A stretch of DNA of 64,000 nt, from positions 62,001 to 126,000 of the forward strand of contig JARGSG010000045.1 in assembly GCA_030374805.1 (NCBI GenBank). The letters are read 5' to 3'. The notes beneath the pieces were generated by a model, which saw only the letters and a list, made by a program, of their open reading frames with translations, did not search any database and had not been told where the DNA came from. This document shows positions 1 through 9,699 of this stretch, one piece after another. The DNA is from Gracilaria gracilis. Taxonomy: Eukaryota; Rhodophyta; Florideophyceae; Gracilariales; Gracilariaceae. The translations under genes were made by a program, and so were the position numbers. The first letter of the stretch is position 1. Every line of letters starts with the position of its first letter.

Positions 1-381
1 CAGTCCAGGAAGGAACGCGGGGAATCCGCGCGTGACCCACAAGCGGTTGCCCGGAGGACTCAGCCCCGGGAAGAAGGGACACCCGTCGAGGTTAATGATG
101 ACGCACAGGGTGACGACCCAGACTACGTACCACCTGCGGGGATTACAGTTGCTCCTTCAGAAAAAACACCTACCCTTAGTGGTACCGATGCTCATCTAAA
201 CCAAAGTGGTGAAAGGATACCATCTCAGGTCTCTAATGAGTTCCCAGTGGAACGCCTTGTAGGTCACCGCCGTACCCCAGAAGGTCTAAAGTACACAGTA
301 CGCTGGTATGGCTGGGGCGCTGACGGTGATACCGCCGAGCCGCCGTCAGCAATACCACACAACTTCAGGGTAAGCTACTAG
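1..381 (+). CDS. 3' end of a Ty3/gypsy-type pol with chromodomain-like tail (fossil)
   Basis: The frame is open from the first base of the window to a TAG at 379-381 and gives about 126 residues. The last 45 or so contain the motif pattern VERLVGHRR, YTVRWYGW and PPSAIPHNF, which looks like the chromodomain (L-x-h-R...Y-x-V-x-W-x-G) found at the C-terminus of chromovirus integrases. The preceding part is polar, acidic linker. In such elements the chromodomain is thought to steer integration towards chosen chromatin. The rest of the element lies to the left of the window. A decayed antisense gene and a candidate LTR follow on the right. The chromodomain call rests on motif spacing only. Confidence 0.6.
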   Translation, partial: QSRKERGESARDPQAVARRTQPREEGTPVEVNDDAQGDDPDYVPPAGITVAPSEKTPTLSGTDAHLNQSGERIPSQVSNEFPVERLVGHRRTPEGLKYTVRWYGWGADGDTAEPPSAIPHNFRVSY

Positions 382-1306
382 AACCGCAAGGGAGAGGACA
401 TGCCGAATGATGGGTAAAACTTGAGGTGATACAGTCCCCTTAGGAAGGGGGAAAAGCATTGTAATTACGAGTACCAAACACGGTTCAAACGCTTACCAGG
501 AAGGTACAACCAGAAGAAGCATTCCGCGAGGGTACGTCCAAGAAGCGGTAGCGCTAAAGATGGACGCACCGTTGTACGCGCGCCGTTTCACACGCGAACC
601 CGAACGGTGGAAACATTCAACAAATTGTATCTTTTATTTGTCGAGGTCTACGCGCGCTGTCCGGGGCGCGCCGTGCGGAGTAACCGATTCGGTTTATACT
701 ATTGTGTGTAGGGAGCGAGCAACGGCATTGTAAAAAAATCTAAGTATTTTGACCGTGCCGCGCTCCGGAATGGGCCATTCTCAGCCTCTGAAACCGCTCG
801 GTTCTCGCGATACAGACCAAAAGGGTTTTCTGCGTTTTCACTACCATATGGAGGGGTAATTTCCAGGCCAAATATTTTGATTCGCCTTGCAAGTAACCTC
901 CGGGGTGAAACACCGCACATGCGCCCATGCATGGTAAGAGGCCATGCGGAACCATCCCGATACATTGCTGGCCGCCACGTGCGAGTGCGTGGCACGTCAC
1001 CTCACCTCACGGGAAGGCGAAACCGCTCGCTGCGCCGCGCGGAGGCGAAGCGCCGTACCATCATGGGGAGTCCATACTACGAGCACGCAAATGTAGCTCC
1101 GGATGGAACCAATTTACCTACAAGGAACTACTTTTCACCCACCGTTGTACGCTGGTCTAAGAAAGGGGGAAGGGGAGTTGTTTTCGCGCTTCCTCCCTCG
1201 CCTCGCAATGCACCTCGATGGAAATTGGAACTTAACACGGAAACGCATAACTTTTAACTTTCCTGAAAGATAAATACCAACAGGGATGCAGAAGTGGAGA
1301 CAGGAA
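382..1306. other. No supported gene
   Basis: This stretch lies between the pol stop and the end of the antisense gene. It holds only short overlapping open frames on both strands, none with a recognisable motif. It is probably non-coding 3' sequence of the LTR element. Confidence 0.5.
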
Positions 1307-3945
1307 TCAACCAGATGGGTGAGTGGCAATATGAGGCCCCGAGGAGCCTCCAGCTGAAGATCCCCGACCCGGAGTGGTGTTCTGATGGGCTCCCGGCCAA
1401 GGCTGGAAGAGATGAGCCTGGCCTGGAGCCTGGATAGGTGCGCTACCATGACCCACGAGGGTGCTAGTAGGCACGCTGACGCCTGGCATTACGTCGGCAC
1501 CCATCGGAGGTGGCGCGCTCGCCTGCGCAACCGACGGAGGTACCGACGACCCCGTGTGGAGAGGAGCCTGCGGAGCGGCTAGAGGGCCGGGGTTCAGGCT
1601 AGCACCAAGTAGAAGATCCTCCGAAGGGTTTGTAGACGTCGGGGCCATGGCCGTCGCTAGGCCTTCCACCTGGTTGGTAGTCATCTGGTAGAGCTCGACC
1701 TGGAACCGGTTCCGGAACTCACCAATTTGGGAAAAGGATCGCATGTACTGTGCATGACGAGGCAGGATGCTTTCCAGAAGGGTAAGAGCTTCGACCACAG
1801 AGGTAGGACCCGCCCGCTGGAAGTTCACCACGCAGGCTTGGCAGACCCGAGCCCTTAAACTTGAAATGGCCTGGGAGTCCACCTGAGAGGGGACAGGCGC
1901 CGCAGCCGCAGCCATGACACCCCCGAGGATAGCCCGCGGAGGCCCATCAAACCTTGTGGTACTGGAAAGAAGAGGAGTTACACCAATATGGTCAGGCGTG
2001 TTGCGTCCCTCCGGAGCGGGAGTAGGCGCTGAAGTGACCACGGAGGTAGCTGCTGGCGATGCCACCACGGTTGGAAATGGTTCGGAACTCCCTGGAGGCC
2101 TTTGATCGGTCGGTGCCCCGGGGTAGCGTTGCTCTGCGCGGAACACGACCTTCCAGGACACGGGATCGAAAACTTCCCACCCCTGCTTGGGTCCCCACGA
2201 GAAACTCTCCACTTGGGTAAGCAATGACTCCAATTGCTCAATGGAGTAATCCGTACCTGCCACAATGGTTCCGAGCCCGAACTGTCAGATGTCGCGAATG
2301 ACCCTCGGGGGAATGAAGAACATACGACCAGGAGGCTGAACACCGTCACGGTAAATCCCGGCTTCGCGAGAACGGCAGTCCCAGTCAATAATACCATCAC
2401 GGGCAGCCTGCAGAGCCAGGAAGGCCACCAGCACGGCCCACTCCGCGAAGGCAATCGACCAAATAAGGTAATACCGATCGTGGTTACGGGTGATGTAACT
2501 CCCGAAATAGACCAATACCGGTGGGGTTGGGACGCTAAGTGACATGGGAACCTCATAGGCATTCCACCACTCAGATCGGGCTACATACCAGGAGGTTCTT
2601 TCCTTATTAGGTTGAGAGAAGAACTCCACATTGTGGAACCCATGCATGACGCGGTTGAAGCTGGACCGGGTGCGGATGCGAGCCTCGGTGGCGGCATCCA
2701 CACCCCACCTACGACGGTTGGCCCAATGGATGGTATTGTACGGCCGGTCAAAACACACCAAATGTGGAGAAGCCGCGAGGTATTGCTGTGGAAGAGAGTC
2801 ATATTGACAGATCTTCACCAACAGACGTCGGTAATAATGGAGCTCCGGTTCGATACCGACGTACGGCAAGTCGCTGGGATACAGCGGAAGAATGAAATAC
2901 CTCATTGGTGTGTGCCGCTAGAGTCTTTCGTAGCACTCCAGCCGACCCTGACGTGGTTGAGATTTTTTATCTCGACGGTGAAGCGTCTGCGAAACCGAGC
3001 AAAGAGGCTCACAGTCCCAACGAAACGAACCCAAGTAGGTATCCAGAGTCGGACATCGCAAAACGCCGGGAAGCGATGTGTTCCCCGGCACCACTGGCCG
3101 GTATTGACGGTACAGCGTCGCTTGCGGAACCATTCTTGGATCGATCCAGAGGGTACCATGTTGGGAAACATTCCAGTCGGAGATGGTGAACGTCTCCAAA
3201 CCATAATAGGAAATACCACGAGGAATCTCGGGCTCCGGACCATACGGGTCCCGGATCCCTTCGTGAATCCCTTGAGGCTGATGTGAAGAAGACTGAACCG
3301 ACTGGCTCCTAAAACCTGTTTGGATGCGATTGCGGTACAACGCAGCACCGCGCGAACCAGACTTGGTAGTGCCGCTTCCGCGACAGCGCGAAGGGCCGGC
3401 CCCCGGCATGGTGTGATGAGTACCGCGAGGGAGAGGTTGAGACGGCGAGCATTCGACCGCAGGGGTGAACCAAAATGGCTTTTGTGCACAATGGGTGAAT
3501 CACTAGAGCTGATGTTCAAAACCTCCACCCGTTCGGGGCTCCATGCTGGTTCAACCATTAAGGTATCGGCATTGGTCGCCGATGGCGCGCCATCCCTTGG
3601 GGTGACCTCGTCCGGCTGACCAACATGGGAAACCGACAAGCGCCGTGTACTGCTACGGGTGCGAGCCCGCACGCTGGTACCAGGGCTACCCATGTGGTTC
3701 AGGTAAGAATCAGGGGTCACCATAAACGGATTCAACTTTGTCGGTCGGACGAGAAGCCACGGCGCCGCGAACCAGCATAGACAAACCGCAAGGGGTACGA
3801 AGGTAACCAGAAGGGAGAACGGTGGAACAACCTCGAAGGAGTCAGTGGCAGCGCCTCGAGGGGACGGAGACGGAACCTGAAGTGTACAGCGCGACAAGCC
3901 GCAACCAAGGGGGCGCCAAAATCCGGCACGGTACATGACGAACAA
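1307..3945 (-). pseudogene. Antisense gene remains inside the LTR element (fossil)
   Basis: The minus strand, opposite to pol, carries long open stretches across this region with protein-like composition. The 5' part includes hydrophobic segments and a pattern LPYVGIEPELHYYR near 2850, followed by W and RRR positions. The 3' part (about 1307-2263) is rich in proline, alanine and serine with one compact helical-looking block. I do not recognise the family. The LPYVG...HYYR block resembles YDELVGLNPRVHAHFFR in the plus-strand ORF at 22783, which sits at the same place in another Ty3/gypsy element. That similarity suggests an element-borne antisense gene rather than chance open frames. The copy is broken (several interruptions). 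Confidence 0.5.
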
Positions 3946-4288
3946 GAGCGCAAAGCTGCGCCGTGTACCTCAATGGGTGTGACGACGCGGAATAGGCGAT
4001 CGATGCCCTAAATCCGTTAAGGTGTATGCAGACGCGGGCTGGTAGTCGAACCTCGAAGGCGCACAACGGGCGCGCGTCGCGCCCGAAACCACGAATTGGG
4101 AAGGAAAAGCCGCTGTGGGTAATGACCCAAATGGTGAACAGGGTCGCTCCGTATCGCAGAGCGAGCACGACGCATGGCGCGAGATGGCACGAAGGCTGCG
4201 ACAGGGACCAAATTGGTAAGGCGATGCAACCAACTTGGTGAGAGGATCTAGGAGCCAAGAGGGCGTAGCTCAGGGTAGGAAGGGGGTC

Positions 4289-4706
4289 TGTAGTAGAATG
4301 AGATCTCAATGGGTTGATGCCACGTGGGCCTACTGGTGCGCCTTGCTGGCTGCACTATACCCAATTGGTATTCTGTACTTTATAAGTTTTAATTTCTAAT
4401 TTATAGTTTAGGATAGCTTAGTATTGCTGGCCCATGACAGTAGGTCTTGGGTGCAGCCGATGACGTCATGCCCGCACGGGAGATCGGCGTCGGTGCACCT
4501 TGTATATATTGCGGTGCACCTGGCCTTCCCCCTCGGGTATTGTAAAGTCAGGCACCACTAGGGCAGTAACTATACCATCTTGGTCACTTGCTATTCTACT
4601 ACTATTCAGGTTTTACCGCGCGTCGACGTCTACTACCGCACACCCACACGGTCTAGACTAGTTGCCCCACCGTTTGCCCCTGCGGGTTTCAGGTGCCCTA
4701 CTACCA
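4289..4706 (+). repeat. Candidate 3' LTR of the left Ty3/gypsy element
   Basis: The start TGTAGTAG follows a purine tract (AGGAAGGGGG at about 4277-4286), as expected for a polypurine tract next to a 3' LTR. The proposed end CTACTACCA (4698-4706) is an imperfect inverted copy of the start. Inside are a TATA-like box and a CRE-type palindrome. The end is uncertain: another TACTAC motif near 4593-4600 could serve instead. Confidence 0.4.
4461..4520 (+). promoter_or_regulatory. CRE palindrome and TATA box framed by two GGTGCACC palindromes
   Basis: TGACGTCA, a perfect CRE-type bZIP site, lies at 4461-4468. A TATATAT run (about 4502-4509) is flanked by two perfect 8-bp palindromes GGTGCACC at 4492-4499 and 4513-4520. 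This looks like the core promoter of the candidate LTR. Use as a promoter is an inference from position and motif. Confidence 0.45.
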
Positions 4707-4729
4707 TATTGGTTGTGTGTTTTTCCCCT

Positions 4730-5065
4730 TTAGGTTGAGCCCTCGTGCGCTCCCTCCACCAGGCGGACCCCACAACTTATCGGTATTTGTACGACAGAAG
4801 CACTTATGTTTGGCTCGAAACAATTACAAATATTATGAAACTCTTTGTCAGTGAAATCAGTTAAGCTCATTATTGTATTAGAACGCCCTCTACAATAAAA
4901 TGAATCATAGTAAGGTGCTTCTGATTCCCCATCATCGTCAAAATTTTCTACGTCTTTGGTTTTGTTGTATTTTTGAAGGTCATTGTTGTAATTGAGGTCG
5001 ATTTTGGTCAAAAGTTCCAGTGCGTTGTCTATTTGTTCAGGATTGTGGAGGTTTTGTATATCCAT
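4730..5065 (-). CDS. Small ORF resembling the N-terminus of a PIF/Harbinger-type transposase
   Basis: The ORF is 111 codons long and acidic, with a segment SLTDFTDKEFHNI that resembles the F-T-x-x-E-F motif near the N-terminus of many PIF/Harbinger-type transposases. The reading frame stops just beside the candidate LTR end at 4706, so it may be a transposon gene cut by the LTR element. It lies outside the terminal repeat of the Harbinger-like element that starts at 5377 and is therefore probably part of a different, older insertion. Function is not assigned. Confidence 0.35.
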   Translation of the reverse strand: MDIQNLHNPEQIDNALELLTKIDLNYNNDLQKYNKTKDVENFDDDGESEAPYYDSFYCRGRSNTIMSLTDFTDKEFHNICNCFEPNISASVVQIPISCGVRLVEGAHEGST

Positions 5066-5376
5066 GGTAAGGAAGAAGTATTTGCTGTTGGTAGAATGCT
5101 TGATTTGGTTAAAAGATAGAAAAACAACGCAAAGACTTAGTGTTGTATCTGTTTATGTAATAAATTGCTGATAAGAATTTTATTGTTGCAGTCATGCTAT
5201 GCTAATGCTGTAAATATGAGTTGGAACGACGTAGTCTTTATTGTGCGTTAGCATTACGTTTAGTTATCTAAATCTAATGTCTGTGTAGTCAGGAAGCTCA
5301 TTCCAAGGGCGCAGGTGCACAAAGGTATATAACTCTTGCTTTGCACGGCTAGGTCCCAACAAAGCAGGAGGTCTAA

Positions 5377-5394
5377 TAGGCCTTTTTAATTAAG
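5377..5394 (+). repeat. Left terminal repeat of the Harbinger-type element
   Basis: TAGGCCTTTTTAATTAAG occurs here and, identically and in the same orientation, at 7991-8008. With the inversion undone, the second copy becomes the inverted right end. The flanking bases are then AAT on both sides, compatible with the 3-bp duplications of the superfamily. Confidence 0.7.
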
Positions 5395-5455
5395 AAATTC
5401 TTTCCTTAGTTCTAAGCCCGCGATTCCGGGACGTTTCTTATTTTCAAAGTAAGCG

Positions 5456-6740
5456 GTGTCCCTTATTCTCATAGACGTTCAGTGTGTGGAGCACCATGCT
5501 CCAGAGCTCACCACTCAGCACCATCTTCATGATCGTAGAGGCATGGGGCTCGACAAAGAAGTATTGCTTCCACTTTTGCTCCATGAGCAGATGAAGCACA
5601 CCGCCCAGCACACGCAAACTTTAATTCAACAGGGTGCGTCGCTCAACACAACCCTACATTCCTCCAACGATGAAGAGGTGAGTAGTACTGCTGCTCACCG
5701 ACCTGGCCGTGGCAATCCGATCTCGGGCTCAAAAGCTACCTATGCTAAGCGATTTTCGGCCAACCTTTACAACAGCATACGCAACCAAGACCCAGACGTT
5801 TTGTTGTTTGACAAAACGATACATATGTGTAGAAGCAAATTTGACGATCTGCATGAACTAGTCAGACAGGAACTACGGCAACCATTTGACGTCAGATACG
5901 AGTACATAGGAGAGGGACGTGTTCCACACCGACGCAGACTAACTACAGAAGAAATGCTGTTTATGTTTCTTGACTTGTATGGGGGTTCTAACGAAAGCAG
6001 TATAGGAGTGGAAAGAATTGCCTATAAATTCGGGGTTTCACCTGGAACAGTTTCAAATTACTTCCGACACGTTCTATACGCTTTACATAAGTGTTTGGAT
6101 TCACACACTCCTAAGTTTATACAATGGCCGGATGAACAAGAAAAGGCTCAGGTAGAAGGGCTTATTATCGGGTTTCCGAGGTGTGTCTTGTTTGTAGATG
6201 GAAACAAGAGTCCGCGATGGCGACCAGGCAAAAGCGCAGACCAAGAACGTGCATATGATGGATAAAAAAAAGCCCATGCATGGGCTGTCTTAGTTTATTG
6301 CGACCTGTTTGGAAAGTTTATTAGAGTAGATATATCTGATAACGGAGCAGAGAGCGATAGGAACATGTACACTTCTTCAAATGTTTTCAGACACCCCGAA
6401 GCGTATCTCTGTCCCAAGGACAACACGGCATGGCAGATATGGGGTTTGCGGCAACTGGTGAACTTGTTGTGCCGTATAAAAGGAACGAGAGCACTTCCTG
6501 GATGTACCGCAGTTTGTACAACAGATATATCAAAAAGCAAAGAACCGATACCGTTTATTCTTGGGCAAATGGCCCTTCGAGAAGCACCTCTTCCCTCTAG
6601 CCTACCCTACTGCGGCCATGCTTTGCAACTGGATATTTCATCGCCGTGGGTTTGCCTTGCAACCAAGGCAGCGATACGAGGAGAAGCTGGCCCGCCATGC
6701 ATCCGGAGAAGGGAATGAAATGGACATATCTGATTCGTAA
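5456..6740 (+). pseudogene. PIF/Harbinger-type (HARBI1-like, DDE_Tnp_4) transposase, decayed
   Basis: The first 269 codons include an HTH-like block (ERIAYKFGVSPGTVSNYFRH, about residues 182-201) and the first DDE strand, CVLFVDGNKSPRWRPG, which matches the 'aiDGthi' region of HARBI1-like transposases. The frame meets TAA at 6263-6265 but stays open beyond it: AVLVYCDLFGKFIRVD with SDNGAESD carries the second acidic region. A frameshift near 6410-6430 leads into MADMGFAATGELVVPYKR, the third conserved block. The last frame ends at 6740 (TAA). Cut-and-paste transposase is the family role. With one nonsense codon and at least one frameshift this copy should be inactive. Confidence 0.8.
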
Positions 6741-6794
6741 ACATTCTGCGCGGGTCGCGGAGCGGCGTGCACAAAGTCTGCAGCGTAGGTCGCG

Positions 6795-7099
6795 TCAGCG
6801 ACCAAAGCAGAGACCGGGGCGCAACCGGCGCGCTCTACAGACCCGCGCACATTTTATAGCCATCAAGAGCAGTTCATATATTCGCAGCAGTCCACTGTTC
6901 TGCACCTCGGCGGCAATCTTTCGACGCTCTTTTCCCACTCGCTCCGCTTCTCTACTTCGTTTGTTCTTTTCAAAGGTTTCCTTCTTCTCCCTGTTGTGCT
7001 TTTGTTTCTCCGCTCTAGGCTCACGGTTGCGCGCTAACGCGCGTGCAGCATCTTTGTTCTTAGTTATGCTGCGCTTCGAAGCTTTCTTACGATAGTCAG
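6795..7099 (-). pseudogene. 3' half of the transposon accessory gene, cut by an LTR insertion
   Basis: The minus-strand frame starts at the insertion site (7095-7099) with YRKKASKRSITKN and continues through a very basic, Lys/Arg/Glu-rich helix to a stop at 6795. The upstream half ends with LDQDVTD at 8766 and the shared target duplication provides the junction. Harbinger-type elements commonly carry a second DNA-binding protein (Myb/SANT-like) convergent with or divergent from the transposase, and this gene sits convergently, 55 bp from the transposase end. No Myb repeat is obvious in this half. Confidence 0.65.
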
Positions 7100-7951
7100 T
7101 GTGGAGCAACGCCTTGGGCGGGAAAAGCGCAGGCTCACGAAGACGTTCGGAATCTTCCCCTCGACAGGGCAGCACAGCGAACGGAGCACTCCGGGAATGA
7201 CACAGCTAAGCCGGGTGTAAACCCGAGGTCAAACCACCACGACAAGCGTCGGAGCGTTAGGCTGATTAGTAGTCGGTAGAGATCCACGTGTTCACACGGT
7301 CACGAGATGAGTCCTCGAAAGAGAGTAGCACGGCAACGACAAGGTGTCGGAAACGGGCCACTGAGAACAGGGCGAAAAGGCAAACCCAAAGAGGAGAGAA
7401 AGCAAACCATCAGAGTGGGGAAGAGAGAGACAGAATAAAGCAAACCCAATACAGGGGCGAGTATACGACAATAGGTCGGAACGAGACACATAAATAGTGG
7501 TTATACTCTGAGCGCCACAAGGGTGGGTAGCTATACGTGAACAACGCAGTCGTCACTCCAATTAGAGGTGAACAATCCGCGAAGGCGTGATAGTTAGAGC
7601 CAGAATCCCTTGCTTGGCAAGGGGCAGTTTACTTGGGGGAGCGGTGCTCAACCCTCTAAGTACTGAGCTCGGCGCACCACTGACAGTGGGTGCGCCGGGC
7701 AAAATAATCTATAAAATATCTAAGTAAATACAGCAATGCTGGGTGCACTGCCTCTGGCATATCCGTGCTACACGTGTGCTAGTCACACCCGCTAAGTGGC
7801 GCCTCGAGCCGTGCAATCCACGTGTACATGTGTGGAAATTACCTCAGCGAGGCGACACGCTAGTAGCGGTGTAGCTCATATATATCTACTAGCGCATGAT
7901 GCGGAAATTAACTAAGTACCTCAAATCGCCTCCAAGGAGTGTTGTCCTTCA
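7100..7951 (+). repeat. LTR copy A (same family as the 21.9-31.2 kb element)
   Basis: It starts TGTGGAGCAACGCC and ends GTTGTCCTTCA, like the LTRs at 21900 and 30316, and stays closely similar along its whole length. It is followed by 13 bases (ACAAGTGTTAAGA) that also follow the LTR at 22752, so a scrap of internal element sequence remains. The left flank is GTCAG, the target duplication matched at 8762-8766 in inverted form. It is a fossil half of a once longer element. Confidence 0.85.
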
Positions 7952-7990
7952 ACAAGTGTTAAGACAGGGCCTGAGGGTTGCCCTGTTCAT

Positions 7991-8008
7991 TAGGCCTTTT
8001 TAATTAAG
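7991..8008 (+). repeat. Right terminal repeat of the Harbinger-type element, now inverted
   Basis: It is identical to 5377-5394 over 18 bases and in the same orientation. A short hairpin (CAGGGC...GCCCTG, 7965-7985) lies immediately to its left, at the inferred inversion breakpoint. Confidence 0.65.
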
Positions 8009-8193
8009 CAAAACGAGGCTTATATTTGAAATAAGATAAGCGATATGAGACATTTCTCTTTAATTAACCAGATCCAGAATCTTCGCCATGGGGCTCATTT
8101 CAAAATATTGAGCAAAATAAGAGTCTGCCTGAAGCCCGGCCGCTTAACCTTAAGCTTATTCCAAGTGATGCTTGGCTCTCGTGTCCCCCAATC

Positions 8194-8766
8194 GTGCCAA
8201 GGTTTGATACGAGCTCCACAAAGGGCAAAATGTCACAAGAGATCCAACCAGCCTTAAACATACCAAACGAGCCGCCGGGCTCCATCCAGCCCCAGACCAG
8301 CCCTCCAACGCCACATCCGGCTTCCACCACTCAGAACACACAACATGCAGCTCCTTCATCGTCTACCAACAGAAGGCAAAGCACACGCACATCCTCTCGA
8401 TTTGTAATGAATAAAATCGAAAAGAATTGGATCCTCAAAACGCTCATAGCCAACAACGCACCCCGACAAAAGCAGAAAACACTTGATAACACATGCGCAC
8501 GGGTTTCAATCAGCGCTCAAAATTGCCATGTAACAGAGGCCGTTTTGTTCGAACAACAATGTTTGTATGGTATGACGTAAAGAAGGGATTTTATGCAAAA
8601 CATAACTGCGGAAAATTTTCAACATACATTTCGCACTGTCAGGGATATGTACAAAACGGTTGTTATTGACGACTCGCAAAAAACAGAAGGCGATAACGGC
8701 CCGCTTGCTTTACCAAGAGAGAACAAAAACGATGCGACACATATTCTCGATCAAGATGTTACTGAC
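8194..8766 (+). pseudogene. 5' half of the transposon accessory gene, inverted
   Basis: The frame starts at ATG 8194, meets TAA at 8578-8580 and continues open in the same frame to 8766, ending LDQDVTD at the target duplication. The N-terminal part is rich in Pro, Ser, Thr and Gln (low complexity). The later part includes ENFQHTFRTVRDMYKT and an acidic stretch. Translation should run on into YRKKASKRS at 7095 once the inversion is undone. A second start at 8594 (MQNITAENF) could avoid the stop, so the gene may really be shorter. No conserved domain is recognised. Confidence 0.55.
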
Positions 8767-9626
8767 TGAAGGACAACACTCCTTGGAGGCGATTTGAGGT
8801 ACTTCGTTAATTTCCGCATCATGCGTTAGTAGATATATATGAGCTACACCGCTACTAGCGTGTCGCCTCGCTGAGGTAATTTCTACACATGTACACGTGG
8901 ATTGCACGGCTCGAGGCGCCGCTTATCGGGTGTGACTAGCACACGTGTAGCACGGATATGCCAGAGGCAGTGCACCCAGCATTGCTGTATTTACTTAGAT
9001 ATTTTATAGATTATTTTGCCCGGCGCACCCACTGTCAGTGGTGCGCCGAGCTCAGTACTTAAAGGGTTGAGCACCGCTCCCCCAAGTAAACTGCCCCTTG
9101 CCAAGCAAGGGATTCTGGCTCTAACTATCACGCCTTTGCGGATTGTTCACCTCCAAGTGGAGTGACGACTGCGTTGTTCACGTATAGCTACCCATCCTTG
9201 TGGCGCTCAGAGTATAACCACTATTTGTGTGTCTGGTTCTGATCTATTGTCGTATACTCGCCCCTGTATTGGGTTTGCTTTATTCTGTCTCTCTGTCTCT
9301 CTCTTCCCCACTCTGATGGTTTGGTTTCTCTCCTCTTTGGGTTTGCCTTTTCGCCCTGTTCTCAGTGGCCCGGTTTTGATACCTTGTCGTTGCCATGCTA
9401 CTCTCTTTCGAGGACTCATCTCGTGACCGTGTGAACACGTGGATCTCTACCGACTACTAATCAGCTTAACGATCCGACGCTTGTCGTGGTGGTTTGACCT
9501 CGGATTTACACCCGGCTTAGCTGTGTCATTCCCGTAGTGCTATGTTTGCTGTGCTGCCCTGTCGAGGGGAAGATTCCGAACGTCTACGTGAGCCTGCGCC
9601 TTTCCCGCCAAAGGCGTTGCTCCACC
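8767..9626 (-). repeat. LTR copy B, inverted relative to copy A
   Basis: This is the reverse complement of the same LTR family, beginning TGAAGGACAACACTCC at 8767 and ending near GTTGCTCCACC at 9626. Its outer flank CTGAC is the complement of GTCAG beside copy A, so A and B are the two LTRs of one insertion rearranged by an inversion. Almost all internal sequence of that insertion is gone. Confidence 0.8.
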
Positions 9627-9634
9627 TTTGTCGA

Positions 9635-9699
9635 ATACCCGGAAGTATTCTCTTCCGGGTATCAAGTTTTGTGGAATAGATACCCGGAAGAGCTCTTCC
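9635..9699. repeat. Two hairpin-forming palindromes with a shared ACCCGGAAG core
   Basis: ATACCCGGAAG (9635-9645) and CTTCCGGGTAT (9652-9662) are perfect 11-bp inverted arms around a 6-base loop. The next palindrome is GGAAGAGCTCTTCC (9686-9699), preceded again by TACCC. A related palindrome GGAAGAG-GT-CTCTTCC preceded by CACCC lies at 10482-10497. They may be ends of a small foldback or MITE-like insertion, but I could not define an element. Confidence 0.5.

Larger units (their letters stand above)
1..4706 (+). mobile_element. 3' part of a Ty3/gypsy (chromovirus-like) LTR retrotransposon, fossil
   Basis: The order is pol tail (1-381), about 900 bp without a clear gene, remains of a minus-strand gene (about 1300-3945), a purine-rich tract (about 4277-4286) and a candidate LTR (4289-4706). 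The complete element at 21900-31168 has the same plan: pol, then an antisense gene, then the 3' LTR. The copy is truncated by the window edge and its antisense gene is broken in several places. I saw no second LTR or target duplication, because the 5' end is outside the window. Confidence 0.6.
5377..9626 (+). mobile_element. PIF/Harbinger-type DNA transposon, split by an LTR element and partly inverted
   Basis: The left terminal repeat is at 5377-5394. The transposase runs rightward (5456-6740) and meets a convergent accessory gene (6795 onward, minus strand). That gene is interrupted at the target duplication GTCAG (7095-7099) by an LTR (7100-7951). Its missing 5' part lies at 8194-8766 in the opposite orientation, followed by a reversed LTR (8767-9626), with the duplication as CTGAC at 8762-8766. 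The right terminal repeat is at 7991-8008 in the same direction as the left one, as expected if roughly 7965-9626 was inverted. Undoing the inversion on paper makes the terminal repeats inverted and the accessory gene continuous. Confidence 0.75.
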
